Assembly: GCF_000585395.1 (NCBI RefSeq)
Contig: NZ_KK073875.1
Coordinates: 3,026,177 to 3,090,176 of the forward strand
DNA: 64,000 nucleotides
Source of the DNA: Saccharibacillus sacchari DSM 19268
GTDB taxonomy: Bacteria > Bacillota > Bacilli > Paenibacillales > Paenibacillaceae
Direction: 5' to 3'
Numbering within the stretch: position 1 is the stretch's first letter; every line of letters starts with the position of its first letter. This document shows, in pieces, positions 16,687 to 26,114 of this stretch. The notes beneath the pieces were generated by a model. It saw only the letters and a list, made by a program, of their open reading frames with translations. It did no database searches and was not told the DNA's origin. The translations under genes were made by a program, and so were the position numbers.

Positions 16687-17895
16687 ATGAATTGGCTCCA
16701 ACGTTATCCCAAAGAAATTCAAGCCTTGCTGCTAGCCAGCCTGATCAACTCCACCGGCAGCGCGCTCATGTGGCCGCTGACCACCATGTACGTGTTCGGC
16801 GAGCTGGGCCGCAGCATGCAGGACGCGGGACTGGTCATTTTGCTGCAATCGCTCGGCGGAATCGCCGGACAGTTGGTCGGCGGCGCGATGTATCATCGGA
16901 TCGGCGTGAAAAAACTGCTGGTCGGTTCGCTGTTCATCAACGCATTATCGCTGTTCGCTTTGCCTATCGTCAGCAGCCATTGGGGATTGTACATGGTGAC
17001 GATGCTGATCGTCGGCTTCAGCAATGCGATGACCCTGCCTGCGATCCAGGCTTTTATAGGCTTCCGCTTTGCTTCGCGCCGAGGCGAAATTTTCAATACC
17101 ATCTATGTCGGCAACAATATCGGCGTTGCATTGGGTACGGCACTGAGCGGACCGCTGGCTCAACTTTCGTTTCCGCTCACTTTTGTACTGAACGGTTTTA
17201 CGTGTCTGTTGTTTGCCGTCTATTTCTTCGTTTATTTGAATCGCGTCGATCGGGCAGGCGGTTTGCATGTGGAAGCGAAAGCGTCCAAGCGTCAGCAAAA
17301 AGCGCTGCCGCTGCTGATGAACACGCGCGTCTATCTGTATATGGGACTGGGCGCGTTATTCCTGTGGCTGGGCAACTGTATCTGGAACGGCGGCGTATCG
17401 CCGGCGATTCTGTCGGAAGGCAATCCGCCGTCCCACTACAGTATTCTATGGACGATGAACGGCGTGTTGATCTTTGCGCTTCAGCCGCTTATTTCCTGGA
17501 TGAAGCGCGCTTTCGCCCGCAAGCCGGAATCGCAAATGACCGCAGGCAGCCTGTTTTATCTGGCGGGTTACCTGGTTATCCTGCTATTCCCTCATTACGG
17601 AGCGCTGGTCGCGGCAATGTTCCTGGCGACGATCGGCGAGATTTTATTCCAGCCCGCCATGCCTGCTTTTATCTCCGAGCGCACGAGCGCCAATGCGCCG
17701 TTCTACCTCGGGGTATCCGGCGGCATCGGGCAAGCGGGACGAGTGATCGGACCTTATATTATGGGGATTTTGTACGATCAAGGCGGGCTTGAGCCTGTCG
17801 CATGGCTGGCTGTGGCAGCGGCGATTCTGTCGTGTTTGTTCTTCCTGCTTAACCATCGGCTTCAACGTTCGTCTCAAGCGATTGCAGCGGAATAG
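16687..17895 (+). CDS. MFS transporter, multidrug or solute efflux type
   Basis: Integral membrane protein of 402 residues with about twelve hydrophobic segments. The loop between helices 2 and 3 reads GGAMYHRIGVKKLLVGS, the family G-x-x-x-D/H-R-x-G-x-(K/R)-(K/R) motif. The true start is ATG 16687 behind AAAGGAAC; the same frame stays open upstream only because it runs through repeat copy B. Most similar in layout to DHA1-type exporters (YttB/YqjV-like), but the substrate is not visible. It may be co-transcribed with the acetyltransferase gene that starts 84 bases downstream. Confidence 0.88.
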   Translation: MNWLQRYPKEIQALLLASLINSTGSALMWPLTTMYVFGELGRSMQDAGLVILLQSLGGIAGQLVGGAMYHRIGVKKLLVGSLFINALSLFALPIVSSHWGLYMVTMLIVGFSNAMTLPAIQAFIGFRFASRRGEIFNTIYVGNNIGVALGTALSGPLAQLSFPLTFVLNGFTCLLFAVYFFVYLNRVDRAGGLHVEAKASKRQQKALPLLMNTRVYLYMGLGALFLWLGNCIWNGGVSPAILSEGNPPSHYSILWTMNGVLIFALQPLISWMKRAFARKPESQMTAGSLFYLAGYLVILLFPHYGALVAAMFLATIGEILFQPAMPAFISERTSANAPFYLGVSGGIGQAGRVIGPYIMGILYDQGGLEPVAWLAVAAAILSCLFFLLNHRLQRSSQAIAAE

Positions 17896-17979
17896 ATCAG
17901 GCAGGCTTTTTTGAAAAGGGAAAACGTACAGAACTGAATGACTCGAGGTAATAGCCCAAGTGGTAGAGGAGGAGCGGGG

Positions 17980-18480
17980 ATGAAGCGAACGATCGAAAAT
18001 GAAGTCACGATTCGCGAATCGACGATAAAAGATGCCAAGCCGTTGATGCGGATCGATAAGCTGGTGTGGAATTCTCGCAACTCGCCGCAGATTCCGGTCT
18101 GGAAGTCGCGTACGCATTATCTGCGCAACTGCCCGCCGGAGAATCAATTGGTGGCCGAATGCGACGGAATCGCGGTGGGCTGCATCGGTTGGCGGCCGCC
18201 GACTCTGATGTTCAGCAACGCGCATGTGGCGGAGATCTATATCGCGGTCCATCCGGCCTACCAGGGGGTGGGCGTCGGTCGGAAGCTCATTGCGGCGATC
18301 AAGCTGCATACGATGCGTCGGGGCGTGAAAAAATTGCGCTTGCGCGTGCTGTCGACGAACGAGGACGCGATCCGTTTCTATCTGCGCTGCGGCTTTACGA
18401 TCGAAGGCAAGCTGGAGCGGGAGTATCATATCGACGGAAAATTCGTCGACGACGTGTTGATGAGCTGCTGGCTTCTATAA
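17980..18480 (+). CDS. GNAT family N-acetyltransferase
   Basis: Cytoplasmic acetyl-CoA-dependent transferase of 166 residues. The GNAT core is visible as AEIYIAVHPAYQGVGVGRKLIAAIKLHTM, where Q-x-x-G-V-G binds the acetyl-CoA pyrophosphate, then LRLRVLSTNEDAIRFYLRCGF. ATG 17980 lies behind GGAGGAGCGGGG. The acceptor cannot be read from the sequence. It follows the MFS gene and is convergent with another GNAT gene, only 16 bases separating the stops. Confidence 0.9.
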   Translation: MKRTIENEVTIRESTIKDAKPLMRIDKLVWNSRNSPQIPVWKSRTHYLRNCPPENQLVAECDGIAVGCIGWRPPTLMFSNAHVAEIYIAVHPAYQGVGVGRKLIAAIKLHTMRRGVKKLRLRVLSTNEDAIRFYLRCGFTIEGKLEREYHIDGKFVDDVLMSCWLL

Positions 18481-18496
18481 ACGGCAAAGAACACGC

Positions 18497-19054
18497 TTAA
18501 AAAAGCGGCCGCTTCGCGCCCCATTCTTCCGCTAGCATCCCGTAGACCGCATGATCCGCATAACCGTCGTCCAGCTTCTCCGCTTGACGCAGCACGCCTT
18601 CAAGCAGAAAGCCGAGTCGTTCGGGAATTCCCCGACTGCGCTTGTTGTTCGTCGCGCAGCGGATCTCGATCCGATGCAGGCCCAGTTCGATGAAAGCATA
18701 GTCGATCAGCGCCCGTGAGGCCAGCGACATCAAGCCCCGTCCTTCGAACGATTCGCCGAGCCAATAGCCGATCTGGGTCGAACGGCTGCGCCAGTTGATC
18801 TCGTGAAAGCCGATCACTCCCGCCAATCGCTCGCGTTCCCACAGCCCGGCGGTAACCGCGTCGTTGTCGGCATAAAGCCGGGCTGCATTGCCGATAAATT
18901 CCTCGGCATCTTCAAGCGCCCGCAATTGCTGCGTCCACGGCATCCAGGGGCCCAGCGTATGGCGGGAGCTTTCGATTAATTGAAGCAGTTCGCGGGCATG
19001 GCCGCTGCGCAGCGGTTTGAGCTGTACGGATTCTTTTAACGGAAGGCTGAACAT
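18497..19054 (-). CDS. RimJ/RimL-type GNAT acetyltransferase
   Basis: Protein of 185 residues similar to ribosomal-protein N-acetyltransferases and B. subtilis YdaF. It has the N-terminal VQLKPLRSGHARELLQLIE strand, TQIGYWLGESFEGRGLMSLASRALIDYAF (the Q/R-x-x-G-x-(G/A) turn here reads FEGRGLMS) and HRIEIRCATNNKRSRGIPERLGF, where Asn-x-(R/A)-S is the usual landmark. The start ATG is behind AAAAGGAGACCTCTCT. The natural substrate may be a ribosomal protein N-terminus or a small amine; this is inference from the family. Confidence 0.9.
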   Translation of the reverse strand: MFSLPLKESVQLKPLRSGHARELLQLIESSRHTLGPWMPWTQQLRALEDAEEFIGNAARLYADNDAVTAGLWERERLAGVIGFHEINWRSRSTQIGYWLGESFEGRGLMSLASRALIDYAFIELGLHRIEIRCATNNKRSRGIPERLGFLLEGVLRQAEKLDDGYADHAVYGMLAEEWGAKRPLF

Positions 19055-19144
19055 AGAGAGGTCTCCTTTTCGCGGGGATGATGTTCCTTATGCTACTCCA
19101 ACGCGTTCGGTGCGTCAAAACCGCCGAAGCGGTCTATTGCTTTG

Positions 19145-19243
19145 TCAACGCTAAAAGTGAGGTTACGCCCGTCTGAAACACACCTAAAGCGTGTGTGTTT
19201 CAGCCAAACATAATCCTCTGATTAAGAGTTGACAAAACATTAT
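19145..19243. repeat. Palindromic repeat family 3, copy 1 (before glnS)
   Basis: Outer arms TTTGTCAAC and GTTGACAAA, middle GAGGTTACG against CATAATCCTC (imperfect), and an inner hairpin CTGAAACACAC / GTGTGTTTCAG with loop CTAAAGC. The whole unit of about 95 bases can form one long interrupted stem. It lies upstream of the glnS promoter, so it is not part of the glnS leader RNA. Confidence 0.8.
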
Positions 19244-19268
19244 ACCGATTAAAAGACATGCGTTTTTA

Positions 19269-19298
19269 TTGAACGGCAAGACCGATTTGCGTTATATT
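19269..19298 (+). promoter_or_regulatory. Probable glnS promoter
   Basis: TTGAAC (19269-19274) and TATATT (19293-19298) are 18 bases apart, about 90 bases before the start codon. No T-box features (specifier stem, T-box sequence, terminator) are found in the leader. Confidence 0.6.
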
Positions 19299-19385
19299 GA
19301 AGTGTAGAGCAAGAGCAGAGGCCGAAAAGAGCAGACATAACGGTTAAAAACCGGTATATCCGGGCATAACGAAAGGTTGATCGAT

Positions 19386-21089
19386 GTGGAGAACGCCAAG
19401 ACCCCACCGAATTTTATTAAAAGTATCATCGAAGAAGATTTGAAGAACGGCAAAGTCAAAGAAATCGTGACCCGCTTCCCGCCGGAGCCGAACGGCTACA
19501 TGCATATCGGGCACGTTCGCGCGATCTTTATCGACTTCGCGTTGGCTGACGAGTTCGGCGGACGCACCAACCTGCGTTTCGACGATACCAACCCGGTTAA
19601 GGAAGACGTGGAGTACGTGAACTCGATCAAGGAAGATATCAAGTGGCTCGGGTTTGAATGGGATAACCAGTATTACGCGTCGGATTATTTCGATGAAATG
19701 TATGAGCGCGCCGTGCTGTTGATCAACAAAGGACTGGCTTATGTCGACGATCAATCGGCCGATGAGATTCGCGAGAACCGCGGTACCTTGACCGAGCCGG
19801 GTAAAAACAGCCCGTACCGCGATCGTTCCGTGGAAGAAAACCTGGATCTGTTCACGCGAATGCGTAACGGCGAGTTCCAAAACGGAGAGCGCGTACTGCG
19901 CGCGAAGATCGATATGGCATCGCCGAACATCAACCTGCGAGATCCGGTTATCTATCGGATTTCGCATACGACGCACCACAACACGGGCGACAAATGGTGC
20001 ATCTACCCGATGTACACGTTCGCGCACCCGCTCGAAGACGCGATCGAAGGCGTAACGCATTCCTTGTGTTCGCTCGAATTCGAAGATCAACGTCCGTTCT
20101 ACGACTGGGTGGTCCGCGAATGCGAGATGGAAGCTCAGCCGCGTCAATACGAATTCGGCCGCCTGAACGTTTCGACGATGGTGACGAGCAAGCGCAAGCT
20201 GCGCAAGCTGGTTGAAGAAAACCTGGTTGACGGCTGGGACGATCCGCGCATGCCGACGATCTCGGGGATGCGCCGCCGCGGCTATACGCCGGAAGCGATC
20301 AAAGCATTCATCTATGAGACAGGCATTTCGCGCAGCCAAGGTCTGGTCGATATCCAAACGCTGGAGCATTTCGTACGCGAAGACCTGAAGCTCAAAGCGC
20401 CGCGCACGATGGCGATTCTGCGTCCGCTCAAAGTCGTCATCACCAACTATCCGGAAGGCGAAAGCGAACTGCTGCCGGCCGAAAACAACACCGAAAACGA
20501 AGAGATGGGTATCCGCCAAATTCCGTTTTCGCGTGAAATCTATATCGAGCAGGACGATTTCATGGAAGAGCCGGTCAGCAAGTATTTCCGTCTGTTCCCG
20601 GGCAACGAAGTTCGTCTGAAACATGCTTATTTCATCAAATGCCATGATTTCATCAAGGACGAGAACGGCAATGTCGTCGAAATCCACTGTACGTACGACG
20701 TGGAAACGAAAAGCGGCAGCGACTTCAACGCCCGCAAAGTCAAAGGCACGATCCATTGGGTCGACGCTTCCGCAGCGGTGCCGGCCGAGTTCCGTTTGTA
20801 CGAGCCGCTGCTTGGCGAAGACGAGGAATCGGAAGAACTCTCGACGGACGAAACGAACGACGTGTCCGCGGACGAAGTGGATGATTTCCTGAAAAAAGTC
20901 AACAAAGACTCGCTGGAAATCGTACACGGATTCGTGGAGCCTCAGCTTCAAGACGCGAAGCCGCAAGACAAGTTCCAATTTTTCCGTCACGGTTACTTCA
21001 ATGTTGATCCGAAGCTCTCCGAAGCGGGCAAGCCGGTGTTCGGCCGCATCGTGTCGATGAAGAGCTCGTTCAAACTGCCGAAGAAATAA
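19386..21089 (+). CDS. glnS: Glutaminyl-tRNA synthetase
   Basis: Class I synthetase of 567 residues that charges tRNA-Gln with glutamine. The HIGH site is [15 protein letters not shown] near residue 30, typical of GlnRS/GluRS; the KMSKS site reads VTSKRKL; FDDTNP binds the ATP/amino acid region, and the C-terminal half carries the two beta-barrel anticodon-binding domains (EIHCTYD...KGTIHWV). The start is best placed at GTG 19386, 9 bases behind GAAAGG; TTG 19377 abuts this site. Most Firmicutes lack GlnRS and use GluRS plus GatCAB, so this gene is a lineage-specific addition. An unusual acidic insert ([20 protein letters not shown]) lies near residues 477-500. Confidence 0.95.
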   Translation: MENAKTPPNFIKSIIEEDLKNGKVKEIVTRFPPEPNGYMHIGHVRAIFIDFALADEFGGRTNLRFDDTNPVKEDVEYVNSIKEDIKWLGFEWDNQYYASDYFDEMYERAVLLINKGLAYVDDQSADEIRENRGTLTEPGKNSPYRDRSVEENLDLFTRMRNGEFQNGERVLRAKIDMASPNINLRDPVIYRISHTTHHNTGDKWCIYPMYTFAHPLEDAIEGVTHSLCSLEFEDQRPFYDWVVRECEMEAQPRQYEFGRLNVSTMVTSKRKLRKLVEENLVDGWDDPRMPTISGMRRRGYTPEAIKAFIYETGISRSQGLVDIQTLEHFVREDLKLKAPRTMAILRPLKVVITNYPEGESELLPAENNTENEEMGIRQIPFSREIYIEQDDFMEEPVSKYFRLFPGNEVRLKHAYFIKCHDFIKDENGNVVEIHCTYDVETKSGSDFNARKVKGTIHWVDASAAVPAEFRLYEPLLGEDEESEELSTDETNDVSADEVDDFLKKVNKDSLEIVHGFVEPQLQDAKPQDKFQFFRHGYFNVDPKLSEAGKPVFGRIVSMKSSFKLPKK

Positions 21090-21157
21090 GCCGAAGTTTT
21101 GGTGATACGTATCAAACGATAAATATCGGAACCAGCAACATCGTAACCGAACGCATC

Positions 21158-21203
21158 AAAAGGTCCCGTTCTCCGTACGCCGGAGAATCGGGACCTTTTT
21201 GTG
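21158..21203 (+). terminator. Terminator after glnS
   Basis: AAAAGGTCCCGATTCTCC-like arms (AAGGTCCCGTTCTCC and GGAGAATCGGGACC) pair around GTACGCC and end in TTTTT. Confidence 0.88.
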
Positions 21204-21268
21204 CGCCGCATGTTCGGGAATTCTTTTTCGTTATCGTATCGTATTGCATTGCTCGAACTTGTCCGCCC

Positions 21269-22519
21269 TTATCTTTTGGACCCCGCAGAACCTGTGGAAG
21301 CCGCCGCCGGAGTCAGTTGACCGCTTCGGTACAGCGTATAGCCCATCGCGGCGAAGCCGACGGCTCCGATCACGGACAGTACCGTACCGCTCTGATACAT
21401 CATCGGCGCGCCGAAGTTATCGAACATCCAGCCGCCGAGAATACCCGCCACGATGCCCGATACGCCGCTCCACGACAAGGTAAACAGGGCCTGTCCCGTT
21501 CCCCGGTACGCGGTCGGCACGAACATGCTGGTCATCAGCGTTCCCACGTAGAAATAGCCTGCGTACGTGATGCTGTGAAGCATCTGGATATAGACGATAT
21601 GCATCGGATCGGTCACGGTCGACATGAGGTACCAACGAACGGCGAACAATGCGCTCACGACGGTCAGGCATACCATCATGAAGCCCAGTTTTTTGCGGAA
21701 AAAGCGGTCGAATAACAGGAAGAACAGCGCTTCGACAGCCGATGCGGAAAAGACGGCCCAGCCGACCATCTGACGCGATCCGCCGAGGTCGGTGATGTAG
21801 AGCGTCATGAACGTCCCGTTCATCGCATTCGGAATAGAGACCAGTACCCCCAGCAGCAGGAAGCTTGCGAAGGTGGGATTTGCCAATACTTTGCCGAACC
21901 CGCCAGGCGCGACGATGCTGGTCGCCGTCGGACGACGAAGCGACGGCAGCACGACCGCTACGAGCAGCGTTGCAGCAATGAGACCGGTGAATAACCAGGG
22001 TACGCCCGGCGACGTTCCTGCGCGATCGATCACGAAGCCTGCCGCCGCAGCCGTCAAAGCCCAGCCCAGTGAACCCCAAAGGCGGAATCCGCCGAATTTG
22101 CGATTCGTTCCGTCGATATAGCCGAGAATCATCGTGTTGCTTTGCGCGAAGACCGGACTTTGGAAAAAGTAAAAAGCGATCATCGCCAGATAGATCATGG
22201 CATACGACTGCACGTGAAAAACGAACTGCGACAGCACCAATGTGCCGGCCAGCATAAGAATGAGCATGCGCCGCGTATTTTCCATCCGGTCACCCAAATA
22301 GCCCCAGAACGGATTGGCGATCAGCGATACGAACGGCCCGATGGCCATCAACGTTCCGATCTCCAATTTGCTCATGCCCCCATCTTGCAAATAAAGGGGG
22401 AAGAAGCTGGCGAAGACTGCAATTGCACCGTAAAGGAAGAAATTGAAGGCTTTGAGCGGGAGGAAAGGCGAAGGGCCTGAAGGTTGATTTTGAGGTTGAT
22501 TTGATTGTGGTTGCGACAC
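21269..22519 (-). CDS. MFS transporter of the MFS_1-like / PPP type
   Basis: Membrane carrier of about 416 residues with twelve predicted helices, beginning KAFNFFLYGAIAVFASFFPLYLQ, a hallmark of the MFS_1-like group that includes HcaT and nucleoside-type permeases. The loop motif reads NPFWGYLGDRMENTRRML. I place the start at GTG 22519, 9 bases behind AAGGAGC; upstream in-frame codons have no ribosome site. The N-terminal 17 residues are Gln/Pro-rich and probably disordered. It is a single gene, convergent with glnS. The substrate is unknown. Confidence 0.83.
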   Translation of the reverse strand: MSQPQSNQPQNQPSGPSPFLPLKAFNFFLYGAIAVFASFFPLYLQDGGMSKLEIGTLMAIGPFVSLIANPFWGYLGDRMENTRRMLILMLAGTLVLSQFVFHVQSYAMIYLAMIAFYFFQSPVFAQSNTMILGYIDGTNRKFGGFRLWGSLGWALTAAAAGFVIDRAGTSPGVPWLFTGLIAATLLVAVVLPSLRRPTATSIVAPGGFGKVLANPTFASFLLLGVLVSIPNAMNGTFMTLYITDLGGSRQMVGWAVFSASAVEALFFLLFDRFFRKKLGFMMVCLTVVSALFAVRWYLMSTVTDPMHIVYIQMLHSITYAGYFYVGTLMTSMFVPTAYRGTGQALFTLSWSGVSGIVAGILGGWMFDNFGAPMMYQSGTVLSVIGAVGFAAMGYTLYRSGQLTPAAASTGSAGSKR

Positions 22520-22975
22520 GTCTGGCACGCTCCTTGCGGAAAATCGGTCTTGGTTCAAATAAGTAAGGGCTTTCATTTGATGTCAGGTTTAACGCGGGAA
22601 CCAAGTCGGACGGCAGGGTCCCTAATCGACAATATAGTCCTTCCCAAGACAGATTACAACAAAATCATCTAAAGCGTTAATAGGAGAAAGGGAAATAACG
22701 TCGAAAAAGCCTGCTCTCACGGAGCTTCGGCAGTATCCCGTTCGCGAAATTGTCGGCTGTGCCGAAAATAAATCGCGCGAGGCTTGGTAGAAAGACGCCT
22801 ATCGACCAGAACTGCTACCGTTTTGTCACATCATGCTATTCGAGCTGTTTCAAATTGCGGGTATAATTTAAGTGTAAGCGTACGCAACCCGAACATTTTA
22901 GAACAAGTAATGGGCGACCGGATTCTTTGATCCCGATCGGAATGACTCCGGACGCTTATTCCCATAAGGAGGCTC
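22520..22975. other. Gap between divergent MFS and TorD-like genes
   Basis: A 456-base stretch with a -10-like TATAAT at 22862-22867 oriented towards the TorD-like gene, but without a convincing -35. I see no RNA element, repeat or conserved small reading frame. Confidence 0.5.
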
Positions 22976-22981
22976 ATGTCC

Positions 22982-23650
22982 ATGACGAGTGCGACGATGG
23001 AGAAGGCGGTTACGATGGAGCGAGAAGAGAATCAATGGACGCATACCCGGTGGATGATGTATCAACTGTTAAGCGATTTTATTATTTATAGACCGAGCGT
23101 GCATCTGGTAATGAAATGGCGCGGGAAATTGCAACGGCTGGAATGGGAAAGCGAAGCTTTCGATCGGTTCAAAACGATCATTTCCGAACCCGACACGGCT
23201 TCGTTGGCAGCTTTTTGCCGAAACGAAACGTCGGAGTACGATCGATTGATCGGGCAACGTCAGGCGGGGATCCCGCTGCGGGAATCTTTCTACGCGGGAT
23301 GCGAAGCGGAATTGGCGGCGATGCGCGTCAGCGCGGAATACGACCGGGCCGGCGTGATCCTTAACAAGACTTCCGGGGAAAAAGACGACGAGCTGAGCAT
23401 GGAACTGGAATTCATGGCCGTGCTGTCCGAGCGCTTGACCGAGCAAGGCGTGCGTTCGCAAGGCGAATGCGAGCAGCTCGCGCGGATCCAATGGGGATTC
23501 GTCAAACGGCATCTGTTGAATTGGGCGCCCGCGTTTTGCGGCGAGCTGCGCAAGCATACGGACAGTCCGCTGTATTTGAGCTTGTGCGCGTTGATGGAAG
23601 AACTGATCGCTTCCGATTATGCCTGGTTAAGCGACCGGGTCAGCAAATAG
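22982..23650 (+). CDS. TorD/DmsD-like molybdoenzyme maturation chaperone
   Basis: All-helical protein of about 222 residues fitting the TorD/NarJ-like chaperone family, which holds the apo form of molybdoenzymes until the cofactor is inserted. Supporting stretches are RESFYAGCEAELAAMRVSAEYDR, an acidic EKDDELSMELEFMAVLSE, and the family-typical FVKRHLLNWAPAFCGELRKH followed by a helical end (PLYLSLCALMEELIASD). ATG 22982 is 9 bases behind AAGGAGG; ATG 22976 is too close. No molybdoenzyme gene is adjacent; the nearest is at 14322. Alternative: an uncharacterised helical protein, since E/D-P-x-D-H is not evident. Confidence 0.7.
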   Translation: MTSATMEKAVTMEREENQWTHTRWMMYQLLSDFIIYRPSVHLVMKWRGKLQRLEWESEAFDRFKTIISEPDTASLAAFCRNETSEYDRLIGQRQAGIPLRESFYAGCEAELAAMRVSAEYDRAGVILNKTSGEKDDELSMELEFMAVLSERLTEQGVRSQGECEQLARIQWGFVKRHLLNWAPAFCGELRKHTDSPLYLSLCALMEELIASDYAWLSDRVSK

Positions 23651-23660
23651 ATAGACGATT

Positions 23661-23707
23661 AAGCCGCGCGTTTTCTTCTTTCGGGAAGGAAGCGCGCGGC
23701 TTTTTTG
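23661..23707 (+). terminator. Terminator after the TorD-like gene
   Basis: AAGCCGCGCG pairs with CGCGCGGCTT and is followed by TTTTTT. Confidence 0.88.
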
Positions 23708-23852
23708 TTTCGTTTGCTCGCCGCACGTCCAAATGAGGCATAGACCGGACCGCGTCGCTTGGCGAACAGGCGGACGATTCGACGAATCGGGGGCTAGGCG
23801 ATCGAATCAAGCCGGCGCGCAGCAGGGCCAGAAAGCGAAGGAGGAAGCACGT

Positions 23853-25445
23853 ATGGGATTGTATATCGGGCTGGATATCGGCACGACGAGCACCAAAGCT
23901 TTTGTATACGACGAAAAAGGAAAGATTCGCGGAGGTTCGCAATCCGCGTACACGCTGCTCGTTCCCGAAGCCGGGCGGGCGGAGCAGCGGCCGGACGAAC
24001 TGCTGGATGCGGTGATCGACGCGATTCGCGAAGCGATGACGGACGCGAATGCCCGTGCGGACGATATATCGGCGGTCGGAATCAGCGCGGCGATGCACAG
24101 CCTGATGGCCGTGGACCGTGACGGACATCCGCTGACGCCGCTGATTACCTGGGCGGACAATCGCAGTATCGGACAGGTGAACGCTTTGCGGAAAGGCCGC
24201 GAAGCCGGAAAATTGTACCGCGCCACGGGCACGCCGATCCATCCGATGTCTCCGCTGACCAAATTGCTGTGGTTTGCCGACCGCGAGCCGGAACTGTTCA
24301 AGCGAGCCGCCAAATTCGTGTCGTTCAAAGAATATTTGCTGCACCGGCTGTTCGGCCGGTACGCGCTCGATCTTTCGCTTGCTTCGGCAACCGGCATGCT
24401 TGATCTGCATACGCTGAAATGGAACGAGTCGGCGCTAAGTATGACCGGGTTGTCGCCGGATCGATTGGGCGAGATCGTGCCGATCACCGAGCGCTTGAGC
24501 GGCATGGACCGCAAGCTGGCCGATCGGATGGGCCTGCATCCCGACACGCCGTGGATCGCAGGCGCAAGCGACGGCGCATTGGCGAATGTCGGCGTAGGCG
24601 CGCTGGGCAAAGGCGAAACCGCCGTGACGATCGGCACGAGCGGCGCGGTTCGCTCGTTCGCGGACCGTCCGTCGACGGACCCGAACGGCCGGACCTTCTG
24701 CTACGCGTTCGAACAGGATCGCTGGCTAGTCGGCGGGCCGACGAACAACGGCGGCATCGCGCTGCGCTGGTATTTGGAAAAGTTCGTGATTGACGAAGAA
24801 GAAGGCGAAAGCGGCGACCTGAAAGAAAAGCAGGCGCTTGACCGGATCGTCAAGCTGGCGGACTCCGTGCCTCCGGGCTCCGAAGGGCTGCTGTTTTTGC
24901 CGTACTTGAGCGGCGAACGCGCGCCGTATTGGAACGCGGATGCGCGCGGCGCTTATTTCGGAGCGACGCTGCATCACGGGCGGGCGCATTTCGGCCGGGC
25001 CACGATGGAAGGCGTATTGTTTGCCGTGCGAACGGTATACGACGCGCTGACGGAACTTGGCGGAGAGCGCCGGACTTTGCTGGCTTCGGGCGGTTTCGCC
25101 AAAAGCGATATTTGGACGCAGATGCTGGCGGATCTGTCGGGGACCCAGGTGGTGGTTCCCGATACGTACGAAGCTTCCGCGTTCGGCGCGGCAGCCGTCG
25201 CCATGAAAGCGAACGGGGCGATCGGCGATTATGCCGACTTGAAAAATGAAATCCATATCCTGCGCACGCATGAGCCGGACTCCGGCCGCTTCAAAACGTA
25301 CGAACAGTATTATTCGCTGTTCAAACGCGTTTACGAGCAATTGGAACCGGTATTCCCGGAGATTGCGGAGCTTCAGCGGGGAACGGGCGTGAACGAGGAG
25401 GAAGAAAGCGAGAACGGTCATGCCAAAGCGGAGCGGCACGGTTAG
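23853..25445 (+). CDS. gntK: FGGY carbohydrate kinase, gluconokinase type
   Basis: Sugar kinase of 530 residues that phosphorylates gluconate (or a related sugar acid or ketose) with ATP. N-terminal YIGLDIGTTSTKAFVYDEKG is the phosphate-binding loop; GISAAMHSLMAVDRDGHPLTPLITWADNR and TGTPIHPMSPLTKLLW are typical of gluconokinases; the C-terminal half has AVTIGTSGAVR, FLPYLSGERAPYWN and LLASGGFAKSDIWTQMLADL. ATG 23853 follows GAAGGAGGAAGCACGT. There is no gntP permease or gntR regulator beside it, unlike the B. subtilis gnt operon. The acidic tail of about 20 residues is unusual. Xylulokinase is the main alternative. Confidence 0.88.
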   Translation: MGLYIGLDIGTTSTKAFVYDEKGKIRGGSQSAYTLLVPEAGRAEQRPDELLDAVIDAIREAMTDANARADDISAVGISAAMHSLMAVDRDGHPLTPLITWADNRSIGQVNALRKGREAGKLYRATGTPIHPMSPLTKLLWFADREPELFKRAAKFVSFKEYLLHRLFGRYALDLSLASATGMLDLHTLKWNESALSMTGLSPDRLGEIVPITERLSGMDRKLADRMGLHPDTPWIAGASDGALANVGVGALGKGETAVTIGTSGAVRSFADRPSTDPNGRTFCYAFEQDRWLVGGPTNNGGIALRWYLEKFVIDEEEGESGDLKEKQALDRIVKLADSVPPGSEGLLFLPYLSGERAPYWNADARGAYFGATLHHGRAHFGRATMEGVLFAVRTVYDALTELGGERRTLLASGGFAKSDIWTQMLADLSGTQVVVPDTYEASAFGAAAVAMKANGAIGDYADLKNEIHILRTHEPDSGRFKTYEQYYSLFKRVYEQLEPVFPEIAELQRGTGVNEEEESENGHAKAERHG

Positions 25446-25800
25446 TTGGGCGCGGGAAAGCTGCTGCTTTTAAACATGCTCGACGTAGGAGGTCCGATGG
25501 GGCGCCGGTTCATCAGCATGGATCGGAGCGGATCGGAGCGGTTATGACGCAGAGGTATGGCTGGAGCGGCGCTTGGAGCGGCAAGGTTAATACGTTAAGA
25601 TCAGATCGATCTGGTTGGATCGTTGCGATTGATGAGCGTTCAAAAAACAGGGAAGCATTCGAAAACCGTTCTCTAGCGTGTGCGGAGATTCTAACGGATT
25701 GAGGCGACGCTTAGAGGGGATTTGGAGCGGTTTGAGATTTTTAACGGATCGAGGAGACGCTTAGAGCAGAAATCGGCTTGTTTTTTGCGGAAAAAGCGGG
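25446..25800. repeat. Intergenic stretch with iterated short repeats
   Basis: No gene is seen. Short units related to AACGGATCGAGGAGACGCTTAG occur at about 25694 and 25742, and GATCGGAGCG occurs in tandem near 25521-25540. Similar units are found at about 56400 and 56460, so this belongs to repeat family 2, whose conserved core follows at 25801. Confidence 0.65.
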
Positions 25801-25957
25801 GGAATCAGCGTCTAACGGCAATACGATCCGTTAAAATCGCGGAGAGGGTTGATTTGGGCTTGTAAAGGACATAGGATCCGTTAGCCGAGCCGAGCCGAGC
25901 CGAGCCGAGCCGAGCCGAGCCGAGCCGAGCCGAGCCGAGCCGAGCCGAGCCGAGCCG
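25801..25957. repeat. Repeat family 2, copy 1, ending in a GCCGA array
   Basis: A conserved 80-base core (AGCGTCTAACGGCAATACGA, then TCCGTTAAAATCGCGGAGAG and further) leads into about 14.8 tandem copies of GCCGA (25884-25957). The same core plus array occurs at 56524-56668 with few differences. Both copies have the same orientation and lie downstream of a gene end. Confidence 0.93.
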
Positions 25958-25979
25958 CTCATAAGCATTCGCTTCCGCG

Positions 25980-26016
25980 CAAAAAGCCGCGTTCCCAAGG
26001 GAACGCGGCTTTTTGT
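25980..26016. terminator. Bidirectional terminator between gntK and the RND gene
   Basis: AAAAAGCCGCGTTCCC pairs with GGGAACGCGGCTTTTT around AA. It lies between convergent genes and can act for both. Confidence 0.9.
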
Positions 26017-26114
26017 CGATGTTTGTATTGTCTTTAAGGATGCAACCGTTCAACAAACGCGAGTCGAAGTCCTATCCCTGCTTTTCGTGATAAGGACCCG
26101 ATCACACTCGTTCG

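Noticed and set aside
19145-19385. T-box or other amino-acid leader for glnS
   Set aside because: The palindrome lies upstream of the promoter, and no specifier loop, T-box sequence or terminator is found in the leader.
19344-20990. Antisense reading frame of 548 codons opposite glnS
   Set aside because: It is the third-position shadow of a strongly biased gene; no domain is seen and glnS is beyond doubt.
25884-25957. GCCGA array considered as CRISPR or as coding repeat
   Set aside because: There are no spacers, the unit has five bases, and frames through it (Leu-Gly-Ser-Ala-Arg repeats) have no start signal and differ in phase between copies.
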